Source: an uncultured Aquitalea sp. (GTDB lineage: Bacteria; Pseudomonadota; Gammaproteobacteria; Burkholderiales; Chromobacteriaceae). From it: a DNA stretch of 64,000 bases. The DNA lies in contig NZ_CAMFLA010000008.1 of the NCBI RefSeq assembly GCF_945957525.1, positions 1-64,000 on the forward strand. The letters run 5' to 3'. Below the pieces are notes generated by a model. That model ran no database searches, was not told where the DNA came from, and saw only the letters and a program-made list of their open reading frames with translations. The position numbers and the translations under genes are program-made. Shown in pieces: positions 39,586 to 49,208 of the stretch (position 1 is its first letter; each line of letters begins with the position of its first letter).

Positions 39586-42500
39586 ATGTGGCTTACCCGC
39601 GTCAGCGTCCGCAATCCCTATTTCGCCACAGTCCTGATGATGGCGCTGCTGGTGCTGGGCTTGTTCGCCTGGTATCGCTTGCCGGTGGAGGAGTTTCCCG
39701 ACATCCGTTTCCCGGTGGCGGTGGTCAGCACCAGTTACGGCGGCGCATCGCCGGAGGTGGTGGAAAGCGAGGTCACCCGCCCGCTGGAAGAGGCCATCAA
39801 TACCATCAACGGTATCAAGCACATCCGTTCTTACTCGTTTGAGGGCAATTCCACCATCGTGGTGGAGTTCGAACTGAGCGTGGACCCCAATGCCGGCGTG
39901 CAGGACGTGCGCGACCGGGTGGGTAGCGTGCAGGGGCGCTTCCGCCGTGAAATCGGCACGCCGTCGGTGTCGCAGTTCAATCCCAATGACCAGCCTTTGC
40001 TGTCGGTGACCTTCAGCTCGCTGGAGGCTACGCCGCGCGCCATGACCACCTGGGTGGAAAACACCCTCAAGAAACGCATCCAGACCGTGTCCGGCGTGGG
40101 CGAAGCACGGGTGGTGGGCGGCGTGAAGCGGCAGATCCGCATCGATGTCGACCCCTACCGGCTGGAGTCTTCCGGCCTGTCGCTGCAGGAAGTGGCCGAC
40201 GGCATCCGCGCCGCCAATCGCGATTTTCCCGCCGGCGCCTTGAGCACCGCCGCCAGCGAGCTGAGCATTCGTGTGGCGGGCAAGCTCAAGTCGCCGGATG
40301 ATTTCGCGACGCTGGTGATCGGCTATCGCCACGGCAACCCGATCCGCTTGGCGGACATTGCCAGCGTGGCTGACGCGGAGGCGGAAAAAAGCAGTATCTC
40401 GCTGATCGACGGCAAGCCCGGCGTCAGCATCGACATCCGCGCCGCGCGCGGCGCCAATGTGGTGGAAGTGGCGCACGGGGTGAAGCAGGTGATCCGCGAG
40501 ATGGAAAAGCAGATGCCGCCAGGTACCCATGTGCGCTACACCTACGACAAGTCTGAAGAAGTGCGCAAGTCGCTGGCGGATGTGGAGGCCACCTTGCTGG
40601 AAGGCGCACTGCTGACCGTGCTGATCGTGTTTCTCTTTCTGGGCAGTTGGCGCAGCACCGTCATCACCGGCCTCACCTTGCCGGTCTCACTGGTGGGCAC
40701 GCTGTTTGCCGTGCAGGCGCTGGGTTTCACGCTCAACCTGATGACGCTGATGGCGTTGTCCTTGTCCATCGGTCTGTTGATCGATGATGCCATCGTGGTG
40801 CGGGAGAACATCGTCCGCCACGCCAATATGGGCAAGAGCCATTTCCAGGCGGCGCTGGATGGCACCAACGAGATCGGCCTCGCCGTGCTGGCCACCACCC
40901 TCACCATCGTGGCGGTGTTCCTGCCGGTAGGTTTCATGAGCGGCATCATCGGCAAGTTTTTCCACCAGTTCGGCCTCACCGTCACGGTGGCGGTGCTGAT
41001 TTCCATGCTGGTGAGTTTCACGCTGGACCCGATGCTGTCTTCTATCTGGCCGGACCCGCATCATCACGGTGACCGTCATCGCGGACCGCTGGGCCGCATG
41101 CTGGACTGGTTCGAGGGTTCGCTGGACCGTCTGGCAGAAATCTATGTCAAGGTCATTCGCTGGGTGCTGGGTCATCGCAAGACGGTGCTGGCGGCTGCGC
41201 TGTTGTTGACGGTGGGTAGCTTCATGCTGGTGCCGGTGGTGGGCGGAGAGTTCATGCCCCGGCAGGACAAGGGCAAGTTTGCGCTCTCGTTCAAGACCGC
41301 ACCGGGTTCATCGCTGGAGTACACCGAAGGCAAGGGGCTGGAGCTGGCCGCACTGATGCGCCGCCTGCCCGCCGTACAGTCGGTCAGCATGACAGCGGGC
41401 GACGGCAGTTTCGGCAGTGGCAAAACCGACGGCCGGCTGGTAGTGGATCTGGGTGCCAAACGCGAGCGGCAGGCCAATCTGTTCGACGTGATGCGCCAAG
41501 CGCGGCAGCAAGCCGGGCTGGTGGCCGGCGTTGACATCCTGTCGGTGGAGGAGCTGGGCAAGGAAGGTCCGGGCGGCAAGCCGGTGAACATTGGTCTGCG
41601 CGGCTCTGATCTGGCCTTGTTGTCGGCCACCGCGGACCGGCTGATGGCCGAGCTGGGCAAGGTGCCCGGCGTCAGCGACATGCAGAGCAGCCTCAACGAC
41701 GCCGACCCCGCCATCAATCTCACCGTGAAGCGCGACGCCGCCGCCGGACTGGGCGTGGATCTCAGCCGCGTGGGCAATACGCTGTCCATGCTGCTGGCGG
41801 GCGAAACGGTCAGCACCTGGGAAGCGCCGGACGGTGAGAACTACGACGTGCTGTTGCAGATTCCCAAGGAGTCGCGACGGCGCGAGCTGCTGGACGTGTT
41901 GACCGTGGCCGGTTCGGCGGACGCCAATGGCGTGGCCAGCATGGTGCCACTGTCCACTGTTACCCAGCTGAGTCGCGGCCTCAGCCCGCGCCAGATCGAC
42001 CGGGTGGATTTGCTGCGCGAAGTGACCATCACCGCCAACATCGCCGGGCGCGATTCCGGCTCGGTGTTTGCCGATATCGCCAAACTGACCGACAGCTTCA
42101 AACTGCCGACCGGGGTGGTGCTGGCGCAGGAGGGCGAGCGGCGCGACATGGAGGAATCGCTGGGCTACGCCGTGCAGGCGCTGGCGATGGGCGTGATCTT
42201 CATCTACATGATTCTGGCGGCGCAGTTCCGCAGTTTCACGCTGCCCATTTCCATCATGATGGCGCTGCCGCTGGCTTTCGTCGGTGTGTTTGTCGCCTTG
42301 CTGGCCTTTGGCTCCACGCTCAATATGTTCTCGGTGATCGGCATCATCATGCTGATGGGCCTAGCCTCCAAAAACGGCATTCTGCTGGTGGATTTCATCA
42401 ACCATTCTCGCCGCGAAGGCATGAGCCGGGAGGACGCCATCGTCGAAGCGGGGCGCGTGCGGTTGCGTCCCATCATGATGACCAGTCTGGCCATGATTTT

Positions 42501-42690
42501 CGGCATGCTGCCCATGGCTTTCGGCAGCGGCGACGGTTCGGAAACCCGCGGGCCGATGGCGCACGCCATCATCGGCGGCATGATCACCTCCACCGCGCTG
42601 ACGCTGATTGTGGTGCCGGTGGTGTACAGCTATCTGGACAGTTTCAGGCTGTGGACGCGGCGCAAGCTGGGTGGTAGCGCGCAGACCTAG
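39586..42690 (+). CDS. RND efflux transporter, inner-membrane pump (HAE1/AcrB-like)
   Basis: 1034 residues, normal for the family. Twelve transmembrane helices flank two large periplasmic loops. It begins MWLTRVSVRNPYFATVLMMALLVLGLFAWYRLPVEEFPDIRFPVAVVSTSYGGASPEVVESEVTRPLE. The TM4 proton-relay aspartates are present in SLSIGLLIDDAIVVREN, and the late motif MGLASKNGILLVDFINHSRREG is intact, so proton-driven antiport should work. Substrates (drugs, dyes, fatty acids) cannot be predicted. It is co-transcribed with the adaptor gene. A copy of the recurrent 10-mer, GTTGGCCGAA at 42718, lies 28 bases after the stop, followed by a GAAAGCA/TGCTTTC inverted repeat. Confidence 0.94.
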   Translation: MWLTRVSVRNPYFATVLMMALLVLGLFAWYRLPVEEFPDIRFPVAVVSTSYGGASPEVVESEVTRPLEEAINTINGIKHIRSYSFEGNSTIVVEFELSVDPNAGVQDVRDRVGSVQGRFRREIGTPSVSQFNPNDQPLLSVTFSSLEATPRAMTTWVENTLKKRIQTVSGVGEARVVGGVKRQIRIDVDPYRLESSGLSLQEVADGIRAANRDFPAGALSTAASELSIRVAGKLKSPDDFATLVIGYRHGNPIRLADIASVADAEAEKSSISLIDGKPGVSIDIRAARGANVVEVAHGVKQVIREMEKQMPPGTHVRYTYDKSEEVRKSLADVEATLLEGALLTVLIVFLFLGSWRSTVITGLTLPVSLVGTLFAVQALGFTLNLMTLMALSLSIGLLIDDAIVVRENIVRHANMGKSHFQAALDGTNEIGLAVLATTLTIVAVFLPVGFMSGIIGKFFHQFGLTVTVAVLISMLVSFTLDPMLSSIWPDPHHHGDRHRGPLGRMLDWFEGSLDRLAEIYVKVIRWVLGHRKTVLAAALLLTVGSFMLVPVVGGEFMPRQDKGKFALSFKTAPGSSLEYTEGKGLELAALMRRLPAVQSVSMTAGDGSFGSGKTDGRLVVDLGAKRERQANLFDVMRQARQQAGLVAGVDILSVEELGKEGPGGKPVNIGLRGSDLALLSATADRLMAELGKVPGVSDMQSSLNDADPAINLTVKRDAAAGLGVDLSRVGNTLSMLLAGETVSTWEAPDGENYDVLLQIPKESRRRELLDVLTVAGSADANGVASMVPLSTVTQLSRGLSPRQIDRVDLLREVTITANIAGRDSGSVFADIAKLTDSFKLPTGVVLAQEGERRDMEESLGYAVQALAMGVIFIYMILAAQFRSFTLPISIMMALPLAFVGVFVALLAFGSTLNMFSVIGIIMLMGLASKNGILLVDFINHSRREGMSREDAIVEAGRVRLRPIMMTSLAMIFGMLPMAFGSGDGSETRGPMAHAIIGGMITSTALTLIVVPVVYSYLDSFRLWTRRKLGGSAQT

Positions 42691-42724
42691 GCGGTTCGGT
42701 AGCGGGGGCATTACAAGGTTGGCC

Positions 42725-42741
42725 GAAAGCAGTATGCTTTC
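42725..42741. repeat. Small inverted repeat after the RND gene
   Basis: GAAAGCA-GTA-TGCTTTC is a perfect 7-bp inverted repeat overlapping the end of a recurrent 10-mer copy. There is no T run, so it is not an obvious terminator. Confidence 0.35.
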
Positions 42742-42839
42742 CGCTTATCGGCGCTTGGCAGTCGCTGATTCTGCGAAGGCTGTCGGCCAAGCGGGAAGCG
42801 GCCGCCTGCCGCGCTCGGACCTCGTCTCTGGGAGACATC

Positions 42840-43697
42840 ATGCGCGTCGTTTGCCTGATTCTGGCCGTTTCCGGTCTGCTTTTCGTCCTGCCTGCGACTC
42901 GGGCGGACGGCGTCATGAACTTTACCTATGCGCAAGTCTCGGGCGTTGACGACCCGCATCTGCCCTATATGCAAGCGCTGCTTCAATTGGCCTGCGACAA
43001 GGCCAAAACCCGTTGTGCATCCCGCCCGGCCCTGGACATGAACCAGTCGCGGGCGCTGACGCAGATGCAAAAGAAAGACAGCGGTCTGGACTTGTTTTGG
43101 GGTATGACCAGCCGTCGCCGCGAGGAGCTTGCCCTGCCGGTGCGCGTGCCGCTGTATAAAGGCTTGATCGGCTGGCGGGTAGCACTGGTGACCGACGCCC
43201 ATTCCCAATTGCTGGCCAAAGTGAAAACCCGGACGGACTTGGCCGCTTTTCACGCGGGACAGGCTGAAGACTGGCCTGATACCGGCATTCTGCGCAACGC
43301 TGGCTTGCCGGTGCTGACGACCAATGATTACGGCAATCTGATCCCCATGCTGCGTCATGGTCGTTACGATTATTTCCCGCGCAGCGTCATCGAAGTGCGG
43401 CAGGAGGTCCGCTCGGCGGCCGCCAAGGGGCTGATTATAGACGACCACATCGCCATTCATTATCCGGCGGCCTTTTACTTTTTTGTCAGTCGGCATCGTC
43501 CGGAACTGGCCAGCATGCTGGACAGTGGGCTCAAGGCTGCGGTGGCGGACGGCAGTTTCAATCAACTGTTCATGCGCTTTAACGGTGAAGCCATTCGCGA
43601 GCTCAAGTTGGCCAAGCGGGTGGTGATTGAGCTGGATGATCCGCTGTTGCCCGAAGCCACGCCGCTCGAGGACAAGCGGCTGTGGTTTCAGCCCTGA
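42840..43697 (+). CDS. Periplasmic solute-binding-like protein (SBP family 3-like)
   Basis: 285 residues with a signal peptide (VVCLILAVSGLLFVLPATRADG). The body resembles a bacterial extracellular solute-binding fold (family 3): NFTYAQVSGVDDPHLPYMQALLQLAC, LDLFWGMTSRRREELALPVRVPLYKGLIGWRVALV and YGNLIPMLRHGRYDYFPRSVIEVRQEV. The C-terminal VVIELDDPLLPEATPLEDKRLWFQP is typical of orphan members. No transporter genes are adjacent, so it may be a sensory or orphan binding protein. GGGAGAC lies just before the ATG. Confidence 0.7.
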   Translation: MRVVCLILAVSGLLFVLPATRADGVMNFTYAQVSGVDDPHLPYMQALLQLACDKAKTRCASRPALDMNQSRALTQMQKKDSGLDLFWGMTSRRREELALPVRVPLYKGLIGWRVALVTDAHSQLLAKVKTRTDLAAFHAGQAEDWPDTGILRNAGLPVLTTNDYGNLIPMLRHGRYDYFPRSVIEVRQEVRSAAAKGLIIDDHIAIHYPAAFYFFVSRHRPELASMLDSGLKAAVADGSFNQLFMRFNGEAIRELKLAKRVVIELDDPLLPEATPLEDKRLWFQP

Positions 43698-43776
43698 TAC
43701 TCAATCTGCTGTTGCTGGGGGGGAGGGCCGTAGCAGGCGTGCCGATATCTCCACCAACCATGTCGGGCCGGCATAC

Positions 43777-44679
43777 TCACCAATCCGTCCCGGTGCGCTG
43801 AGCGCCTTCTTCTTCCAGCCAGTCGCAAAACGCCATCGCCAATTCATCACCCGCCAGCCTTTGCGGCACAGCCCAGGAATAGCCCTTTACCGGTACGACA
43901 GGGCCGGTAAAGGGGGCTATCAGCTTGCCTGAAGCCAACTCGTTTTCGATCACCGGCAAGGGCCCAAGCGTGACGCCCAGCCCGTCCACGGCCGCCTGCA
44001 AGGCTAGGTAGTAATGATCAAAATGCTGATCGGCCGCGGATTGCAGCGCCGGTACGCCGGCGGCCGCCAGCCAGCGCTCCCAGGCCACGGGGCGGGTTTC
44101 CGAATGCAGCAGGGTATGGCGGCGGAGGTCTTCCGGTTTTTCCAGCGGCAGTCTGGCCAGCAAGGCAGGGCTGCATACCGGGATTTCCCGTTCGGTGAGA
44201 AAGGCCCGCGAGACAAACCCATGCCAGTGATCCTTGCCGCGCCGGATGGCGATGTCGAAATCGGCATTCTGATTGTTGATGCTGGCGTCCGAGGTGGCCA
44301 GCCGCAGCTCCACGCCCGGGTAGCGCAGCTGAAAGCGGGTCAGCCTGGGCAGCAGCCAGTGCATGGCCAGCGTGGGGGTGACGTTGATATTGAGCCGGCG
44401 CGACTGGCTGCGCGCGCTGAGTTTTTCCGTGGCTTCGGCAATATTGTCCAGCGCGGACTGGATGGCGGGCAGATAGCTTTGTCCGGCCGGCGTCAGCCGC
44501 ACCCGCCTGCCATGGCGTTCAAACAGCGGCAGCTCCAGCCAGGCCTCCAGTTGCTGGATCTGCCGGCTGATGGCGCCGTGGGTCACAAACAGCGCGGCGG
44601 CGGCGGCGGTGAAGCTGCCCAGCCGCGCGGCGGCTTCAAAGGCTTTCAGGGCGTTCAGCGGGGGAATCTTGCGGTTCAT
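43777..44679 (-). CDS. LysR family transcriptional regulator, GcvA-like
   Basis: 300 residues. The N-terminus PPLNALKAFEAAARLGSFTAAAAALFVTHGAISRQIQQLEAWLELPLFERHGRRVRLTPAGQ is the GcvA/AmpR subclass HTH. The effector domain carries RLNINVTPTLAMHWLLPRLTRFQLRYPGVELRL and DIAIRRGKDHW. It is divergent from the two-gene chromate transporter unit 76 bases away and probably regulates it; the inducer is unknown. Confidence 0.87.
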   Translation of the reverse strand: MNRKIPPLNALKAFEAAARLGSFTAAAAALFVTHGAISRQIQQLEAWLELPLFERHGRRVRLTPAGQSYLPAIQSALDNIAEATEKLSARSQSRRLNINVTPTLAMHWLLPRLTRFQLRYPGVELRLATSDASINNQNADFDIAIRRGKDHWHGFVSRAFLTEREIPVCSPALLARLPLEKPEDLRRHTLLHSETRPVAWERWLAAAGVPALQSAADQHFDHYYLALQAAVDGLGVTLGPLPVIENELASGKLIAPFTGPVVPVKGYSWAVPQRLAGDELAMAFCDWLEEEGAQRTGTDW

Positions 44680-44683
44680 GCTG

Positions 44684-44725
44684 GTGAGTTTAGCTCACAA
44701 AGAAAGTCATTATTACTCGTTTGTG
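44684..44725. promoter_or_regulatory. Operator-like repeats between the LysR gene and the chromate transporter genes
   Basis: GTGAG-TTTAG-CTCAC (44684-44698) and CACAAA...TTTGTG (44696-44701 and 44720-44725) are overlapping inverted repeats in the 76-base divergent gap, as expected for LysR binding. Confidence 0.4.
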
Positions 44726-44755
44726 GCCTGCTGAAACGCAGCGTAGTCTTGATCT

Positions 44756-45316
44756 ATGGAAAAATCGCTTGTTACCCCAACGCGCAAAGAACTGTTTGCT
44801 GGCTTCTTTGCCATCGGCCTGAGCGGCTTTGGCGGCGTGCTGCCCCTGGCGCACCGCAAGCTGGTACAGGATCGCCGCTGGCTGGACGACGCCCAGTTCA
44901 GCGAACTGCTGGGCCTGGGGCAGATTCTGCCCGGCCCGAACATCCTCAATATGTCGGTAGCCATCGGCTCGCGGTTCCACGGCGTGGCCGGCGCGCTGCT
45001 GGCGGTGGCGGGCCTCATGCTGGCGCCAATGGTGATCGTCCTGGCCCTGGCCGCGATGTATGAGCACTACCGCCAGTTGCCGTATGTGCAAGGCGCTTTG
45101 CACGGTCTCGCTTCCGCCGCTGCCGGCTTGCTGGCCGCCATGTGCCTGCGGCTGGCCTGGAAAATGGAGCGCCACTGGCAGTGCCTGACCCTGGCGCTGA
45201 TGATGTTCGTGGCCGTGGGCGTGTTGCGCTGGCCGATGCTGCCGGTGCTGCTGCTGCTGGCGCCGGTGTCGCTGTGGCTGGCGCGAGGGCGGCTGAAAGG
45301 AGAGGGAGCATGGTGA
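44756..45316 (+). CDS. Chromate transporter, N-terminal-type half (CHR family)
   Basis: 186 residues. LFAGFFAIGLSGFGGVLPLAHRKLVQDRRWLDDAQFSELLGLGQILPGPNILNMSVAIGSRFHGVAGALLAV contains the FGG and QxLPGP motifs of the ChrA half-protein, with about five helices. In short-chain CHR systems two such halves are made separately and assemble in the inner membrane; the substrate may be chromate or another oxyanion. The next gene starts 7 bases before this one ends. Confidence 0.88.
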   Translation: MEKSLVTPTRKELFAGFFAIGLSGFGGVLPLAHRKLVQDRRWLDDAQFSELLGLGQILPGPNILNMSVAIGSRFHGVAGALLAVAGLMLAPMVIVLALAAMYEHYRQLPYVQGALHGLASAAAGLLAAMCLRLAWKMERHWQCLTLALMMFVAVGVLRWPMLPVLLLLAPVSLWLARGRLKGEGAW

Positions 45317-45831
45317 TCTTGCTGTTGCTGGGGATGTTTTCGCTGTTTTCCCTGATGGCGGTGGGCGGGGCGGTCACTTTGATTGCCGAAATGCATCACT
45401 TTGTGGTGGAAAGCCATGGCTGGATGAGCAGCGCCGAATTCGCTTCGCTGTTCGCCATCGCACAGGCCGCGCCCGGCCCCAATGTGCTGGTAGTGAGCCT
45501 GATCGGTTGGAAGGTGGCCGGCCTGGCCGGCGCGATGGCGGCCACGGTGGGCATGTGCGGGCCATCATCGGTGTTGTCTTATCACGTGGCCCGTCTCTGG
45601 TTGCGCTTGCATGATTCGCACTGGCGGCGGGCCATCGAGCGCGCGCTGGCCCCGCTTACCATCGGGCTGGTGGCGGGCAGCGCCTGGCTGATGAGCGGCG
45701 CGGCCAATGAAGGCCGCCCGACGGGATGGCTGTTGTGCGCGCTGGTTACCGCGCTGGCCTGGCGCACCAGCATTCATCCTTTGTGGTTGCTGGCGGCCGG
45801 CGCGCTGGCCGGCGTGGCGGGATGGGTGTGA
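45310..45831 (+). CDS. Chromate transporter, C-terminal-type half (CHR family)
   Basis: 173 residues from the ATG at 45310 with GGAGAGGGAGC before it. LGMFSLFSLMAVGGAVTLIAEMHHFVVESHGWMSSAEFASLFAIAQAAPGPNVLVVSLIGWKVAG is the second CHR half (AQAAPGPN motif), followed by about four more helices. It overlaps the first half by 7 bases, which ensures equal production. Its stop abuts that of the convergent ATP-PPase-like gene with no gap. Confidence 0.88.
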   Translation: MVILLLLGMFSLFSLMAVGGAVTLIAEMHHFVVESHGWMSSAEFASLFAIAQAAPGPNVLVVSLIGWKVAGLAGAMAATVGMCGPSSVLSYHVARLWLRLHDSHWRRAIERALAPLTIGLVAGSAWLMSGAANEGRPTGWLLCALVTALAWRTSIHPLWLLAAGALAGVAGWV

Positions 45832-46500
45832 TCAGCAGGCGGGCAGCAGGTCGGTAAACAGATAGCCGTCGCGCTCGACGGTGTCGCCCACCCGATGCGC
45901 CACGGGGTGGCGGAACATCGGCCCGTCCCAGGCAAAGGTGTGGAATTCGCCGTTTTCCGCGCAAGGGTCGCAGTCCGCCGGCAAGGCGGCCAGCAGTTGC
46001 GCATCGTAGCGGCTGCCGGCAAGGGCTGCCGGCAGTTTGCGCCCGTCCAGGCAGGTGATGCGCGCTTTCAGGCCAGCCGCCAGCATGGTGTGGGGTAACT
46101 CGCGGGTGGACTGACCCCATAGTGGAAACAGCGGCGCGATGCCGCTGCCGGCCAGATTCTCTTCGCGATAAGCACGCACGCTGTCCAGATACAGATCGCC
46201 AAAGGCCATGTGGCTGATGCCACGCGTTTTGCAGTCGCCCACGTAGTCCGCCATCAACCTGGCGTAGTCGGCGTGGTCGCAAGGCCAGGGCAGGGCGATG
46301 ATGTCCAGAGGGAGGCCGGCGGCTTCGGCCTGGGCGCGCAGCAACTCGGCGCGCACGCCGTGCATGGCCACGCGGTCGAAGGCCTGGTTGATGGTGGTGA
46401 ACAGGCCGACAAGCTCGACCTCCGGGTCCTGACGCAAGATGTGCAGCGCCCAGGCGCTGTCCTTGCCGCTGCTCCAGGAAAGCAGAGTGCGTTTTTTCAT
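45832..46500 (-). CDS. PP-loop ATP-pyrophosphatase-like protein (diphthine-ammonia-ligase-related, DUF71)
   Basis: 222 residues. The PP-loop SWSSGKDSAWAL is at about residues 9-20, followed by VELVGLFTTINQAFDRVAMHGVRAELLRAQAEAAGLPL and the conserved GISHMAFGDLYLDSVRAYREENLAGSGI segment. This is the bacterial MJ0570/DUF71 group, related to the ligase that completes diphthamide in archaea and eukaryotes. Bacteria lack diphthamide, so the substrate here is unknown. The C-terminus has several cysteines (DCDPCAENGEF). It is a single gene. Confidence 0.82.
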   Translation of the reverse strand: MKKRTLLSWSSGKDSAWALHILRQDPEVELVGLFTTINQAFDRVAMHGVRAELLRAQAEAAGLPLDIIALPWPCDHADYARLMADYVGDCKTRGISHMAFGDLYLDSVRAYREENLAGSGIAPLFPLWGQSTRELPHTMLAAGLKARITCLDGRKLPAALAGSRYDAQLLAALPADCDPCAENGEFHTFAWDGPMFRHPVAHRVGDTVERDGYLFTDLLPAC

Positions 46501-46619
46501 GGGACGAGCTTACCCGCCTCGTCGCGCCTGCTCCAGTCTGTCACGCCAGTTTCATCGTCTGCGGGCACACTCGGCTTGGCCCGCCGTCTGCAGGCCACGC
46601 CCGTTTCCGGAGCCGACGA

Positions 46620-47627
46620 GTGACCCTTTCCCGCCAGAGCGCGCGCCTCAATCTGCTGCTGACCGCCTTGTCGCTGCGGCTCGCCTTTGCCGAGCTGGTG
46701 GCGGTGCCGCTGGCGGTGGGCTGGTTCGATCCGCGCTGCGCCTTGCCCTTGATCGCCATTGCCTTGTTTGCGCCCTTGCGCTGGCAATTGCTGCATGAGG
46801 CGGCGCATGGGCTGCTGCTGCCGCAGCGTGGCCGCAACGATCTGAGCGGGCGCGTGATGGGGGTGTGCTTCTTGGTGCCCTTCGACTTGTGGCGACTGGC
46901 GCACCGCTGGCATCACGTTGCCGGCCGCAGCCGCTGCGGCAAGGTGGATGTGTATGAACCGGGGCCGTGGCAACGCTGGCGTTGCCGGCTGGCTTTGTGG
47001 CTGCGACTGCTGGGCGGAGCTTATGCGATGGCGGTACTGGCCGGGCTCGCCTGTCTTTTGCCGGCGTGCTGGCTGCGGCGGCGAGGTTTGCCGAAAGGTT
47101 TGCGTTTGGCCCTGCGCCATGGCCGGCGCGCCAGACGTCTGCGCTGGGACGCCGGCGCCGGCGCGGCGCTGTACGGACTGGCCGCCTGGCTGTACGGTGA
47201 TGCCTTTTGGATGCTGGCGCTGGCCGTGGCGGCGCGGGCCTTGCTGGTGTCTCTGGGCGATCAGCCGTGCTTCGCCGGCCAAGGGCTGGGCGATCCGTCG
47301 CTGGCGGCCAATCTCTCCCTGCCGCGCTGCTTGGGGCCAGCACTGCTCAACGCGCATTTGCGCGGCATGCACCATCGGCGGCCCGATCTTGGCTGGCAAT
47401 CGTTGCCCGAGGCATTCGCGCGCGGGGCCAGCTGCTGGGATGGCCGCTACTGGCAGGCCGTGTGGCGGCGACAGTGGCGCGCGCATCCCGCGCCGTCGCT
47501 CCCGGTAATACCCCTGCGCAAGGCAGGGCCGACAGGTATAATGCCGGCTGATTTCATTACGACGCGCCACCATGACCCAGCTCAAGAACGACACCTTCCT
47601 GCGCGCGCTCCTGAAGGAGCCGGTTGA
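46620..47627 (+). CDS. Fatty acid desaturase-like membrane protein
   Basis: 335 residues from a GTG at 46620. Several hydrophobic stretches are present, with histidine boxes LHEAAHG (about residues 59-65), HRWHH (about 95-99) and HLRGMHH (about 246-252). These are the three di-iron boxes of membrane desaturases and hydroxylases. It may introduce a double bond or hydroxyl group into a lipid or pigment. The frame runs 56 bases into hemE; the last 20 residues ([21 protein letters not shown]) are simply hemE read in another frame, so the original stop may have been lost. The hemE promoter -10 candidate (TATAAT, about 47537) lies inside this gene. Confidence 0.75.
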   Translation: MTLSRQSARLNLLLTALSLRLAFAELVAVPLAVGWFDPRCALPLIAIALFAPLRWQLLHEAAHGLLLPQRGRNDLSGRVMGVCFLVPFDLWRLAHRWHHVAGRSRCGKVDVYEPGPWQRWRCRLALWLRLLGGAYAMAVLAGLACLLPACWLRRRGLPKGLRLALRHGRRARRLRWDAGAGAALYGLAAWLYGDAFWMLALAVAARALLVSLGDQPCFAGQGLGDPSLAANLSLPRCLGPALLNAHLRGMHHRRPDLGWQSLPEAFARGASCWDGRYWQAVWRRQWRAHPAPSLPVIPLRKAGPTGIMPADFITTRHHDPAQERHLPARAPEGAG

Positions 47628-48633
47628 ATACACCCCGATCTGGATGATGCGCCAGGCGGGCCGCTACCTGCCGGAATACCGCGCCAGCCGCGCTCGCGCC
47701 GGCAGCTTCATGGGGCTGTGCACCAGCCCTGACTTCGCCACCGAAGTGACATTGCAGCCGCTGGACCGCTTCCCGCTGGACGCCGCCATCCTGTTTTCCG
47801 ACATCCTCACCGTGCCGGACGCCATGGGGCTGGGTCTGTATTTCGCCGAAGGCGAAGGCCCCAAGTTCGAGCGTCCGCTGCGCGACGAAGCCGCCATTCG
47901 CGCGCTGGCCGTGCCGGATCTTGGCCGCCTGCAGTACGTGTTCGACGCCGTTGCCAGCATTCGCAAGGCGCTGGATGGCCGCGTACCGCTGATCGGCTTC
48001 TCCGGCAGCCCGTTCACCCTGGCGTGTTACATGATTGAAGGCGGCGGCTCCGATGATTTCCGCCACATCAAGGCCATGCTCTACAGCCGCCCGGAACTGC
48101 TGCATCACATCCTGTCCGTCACGGCGGATACCGTCACCGCCTACCTGAACGCCCAGATCGACGCCGGCGCGCAAGCGGTGCAGATTTTCGATACCTGGGG
48201 CGGCGCGCTCAGTCACGCGGCCTATAAGGAGTTCTCGCTGGCTTACATGCAGCGCATCATCACCGGCCTGAAGCGCGAAGCTGACGGTCGTCGCGTGCCG
48301 GTAATCGTCTTTACCAAGAACGGCGGTCAGTGGCTGGAGGACATCGCCGCCATCGGCGCGGATTGCGTCGGGCTGGACTGGACCACCGACATCGGCCTGG
48401 CCCGTGCCCGGGTGGGCGACAAAGTGGCGCTGCAAGGCAATTTCGACCCCAACGCCCTGTTTGCCGAACCGGCCGCCATCGAGCGCGAAGCCGGCCGCAT
48501 CCTCGCTGCCTATGGCAAGGGCAGCGGTCATGTGTTCAACTTGGGCCACGGCATTTCCCAGCATGTGGACCCTTCCCACGCCGCCGCGCTGGTTGAAGCG
48601 GTGCACAAGCTGTCCCGTCCCTACCATCTGTAA
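47572..48633 (+). CDS. hemE: Uroporphyrinogen decarboxylase
   Basis: 353 residues. Converts uroporphyrinogen III to coproporphyrinogen III in heme synthesis. [16 protein letters not shown] (residues 20-35) is the first signature, and [20 protein letters not shown] is the second. [17 protein letters not shown] carries the catalytic aspartate region. The start [18 protein letters not shown] is well conserved. Its 5' end overlaps the desaturase-like gene by 56 bases in another frame. Confidence 0.96.
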   Translation: MTQLKNDTFLRALLKEPVEYTPIWMMRQAGRYLPEYRASRARAGSFMGLCTSPDFATEVTLQPLDRFPLDAAILFSDILTVPDAMGLGLYFAEGEGPKFERPLRDEAAIRALAVPDLGRLQYVFDAVASIRKALDGRVPLIGFSGSPFTLACYMIEGGGSDDFRHIKAMLYSRPELLHHILSVTADTVTAYLNAQIDAGAQAVQIFDTWGGALSHAAYKEFSLAYMQRIITGLKREADGRRVPVIVFTKNGGQWLEDIAAIGADCVGLDWTTDIGLARARVGDKVALQGNFDPNALFAEPAAIEREAGRILAAYGKGSGHVFNLGHGISQHVDPSHAAALVEAVHKLSRPYHL

Positions 48634-48640
48634 GTTGCCC

Positions 48641-48666
48641 GGCCCGCCGCAAGGCGGGCCAGTTGT
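48641..48666 (+). terminator. Terminator-like hairpin after hemE
   Basis: GGCCCGCC-GCAA-GGCGGGCC is a perfect 8-bp stem with a GNRA-type loop, followed by AGTTGTTTCC, which is only moderately T-rich. Confidence 0.6.
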
Positions 48667-48962
48667 TTCCGTCTTGCGACCCATGCTTGGCAGCCTCGCG
48701 CTCAGGTAGTTAAATAGGCGGATTCGGGGCGGCGTTCGCCGCTTACCGTCCGGAGCCTCAGTCTGCATCGCGTCTCAAACCGGTCTTTTCAGTCGTTCAT
48801 CCATAATGACGCCGTGATTTTAAAGCCAGAACCAGGCTTGGCCGGTGACGCGGCATTGGGGGTATTCTTCCAATCCGGGTGTGGGTTTTCCCCGATGTTT
48901 TGTCTTTTGTCATGGCCGGGTGACGGGGTGGTTGACAGGAGAGCCGGCTGGTGTTCTCAAAG

Positions 48963-49163
48963 TTATGCACACGTGGAACCGGCAAGCGGCGCGTTTGTCA
49001 AGCCGGATGGGCAAAATCGGTGCGCTGATGCTAACTATATGAAAAATATAGATATTTAAATTTGATTAATTTTTGTGCAATCCAATGGAAACAGCCTGTT
49101 CATGGCTTTTTTATTGCATCGCCAGCTGTTGTCCACAAAGATATCCACAGCTTCTGTGCATAG
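48963..49163 (+). promoter_or_regulatory. DnaA-box-like cluster with AT-rich tract upstream of priA
   Basis: TTATGCACA (48963-48971), TTGTCCACA (49129-49137), ATATCCACA (49141-49149) and, on the other strand, CTATGCACA (49163-49155) resemble the DnaA box TTATCCACA; two of them differ at one position and the other two at two. They flank a strongly AT-rich stretch (49027-49078). The whole 575-base hemE-priA gap holds no supported gene. This could be a DnaA-controlled priA promoter or, less likely, a replication-origin-type element. Confidence 0.4.
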
Positions 49164-49208
49164 GTGCCGCAAAGCCTTGTCAGACCTGCCTTCGCCAGCG
49201 AGGAACCG

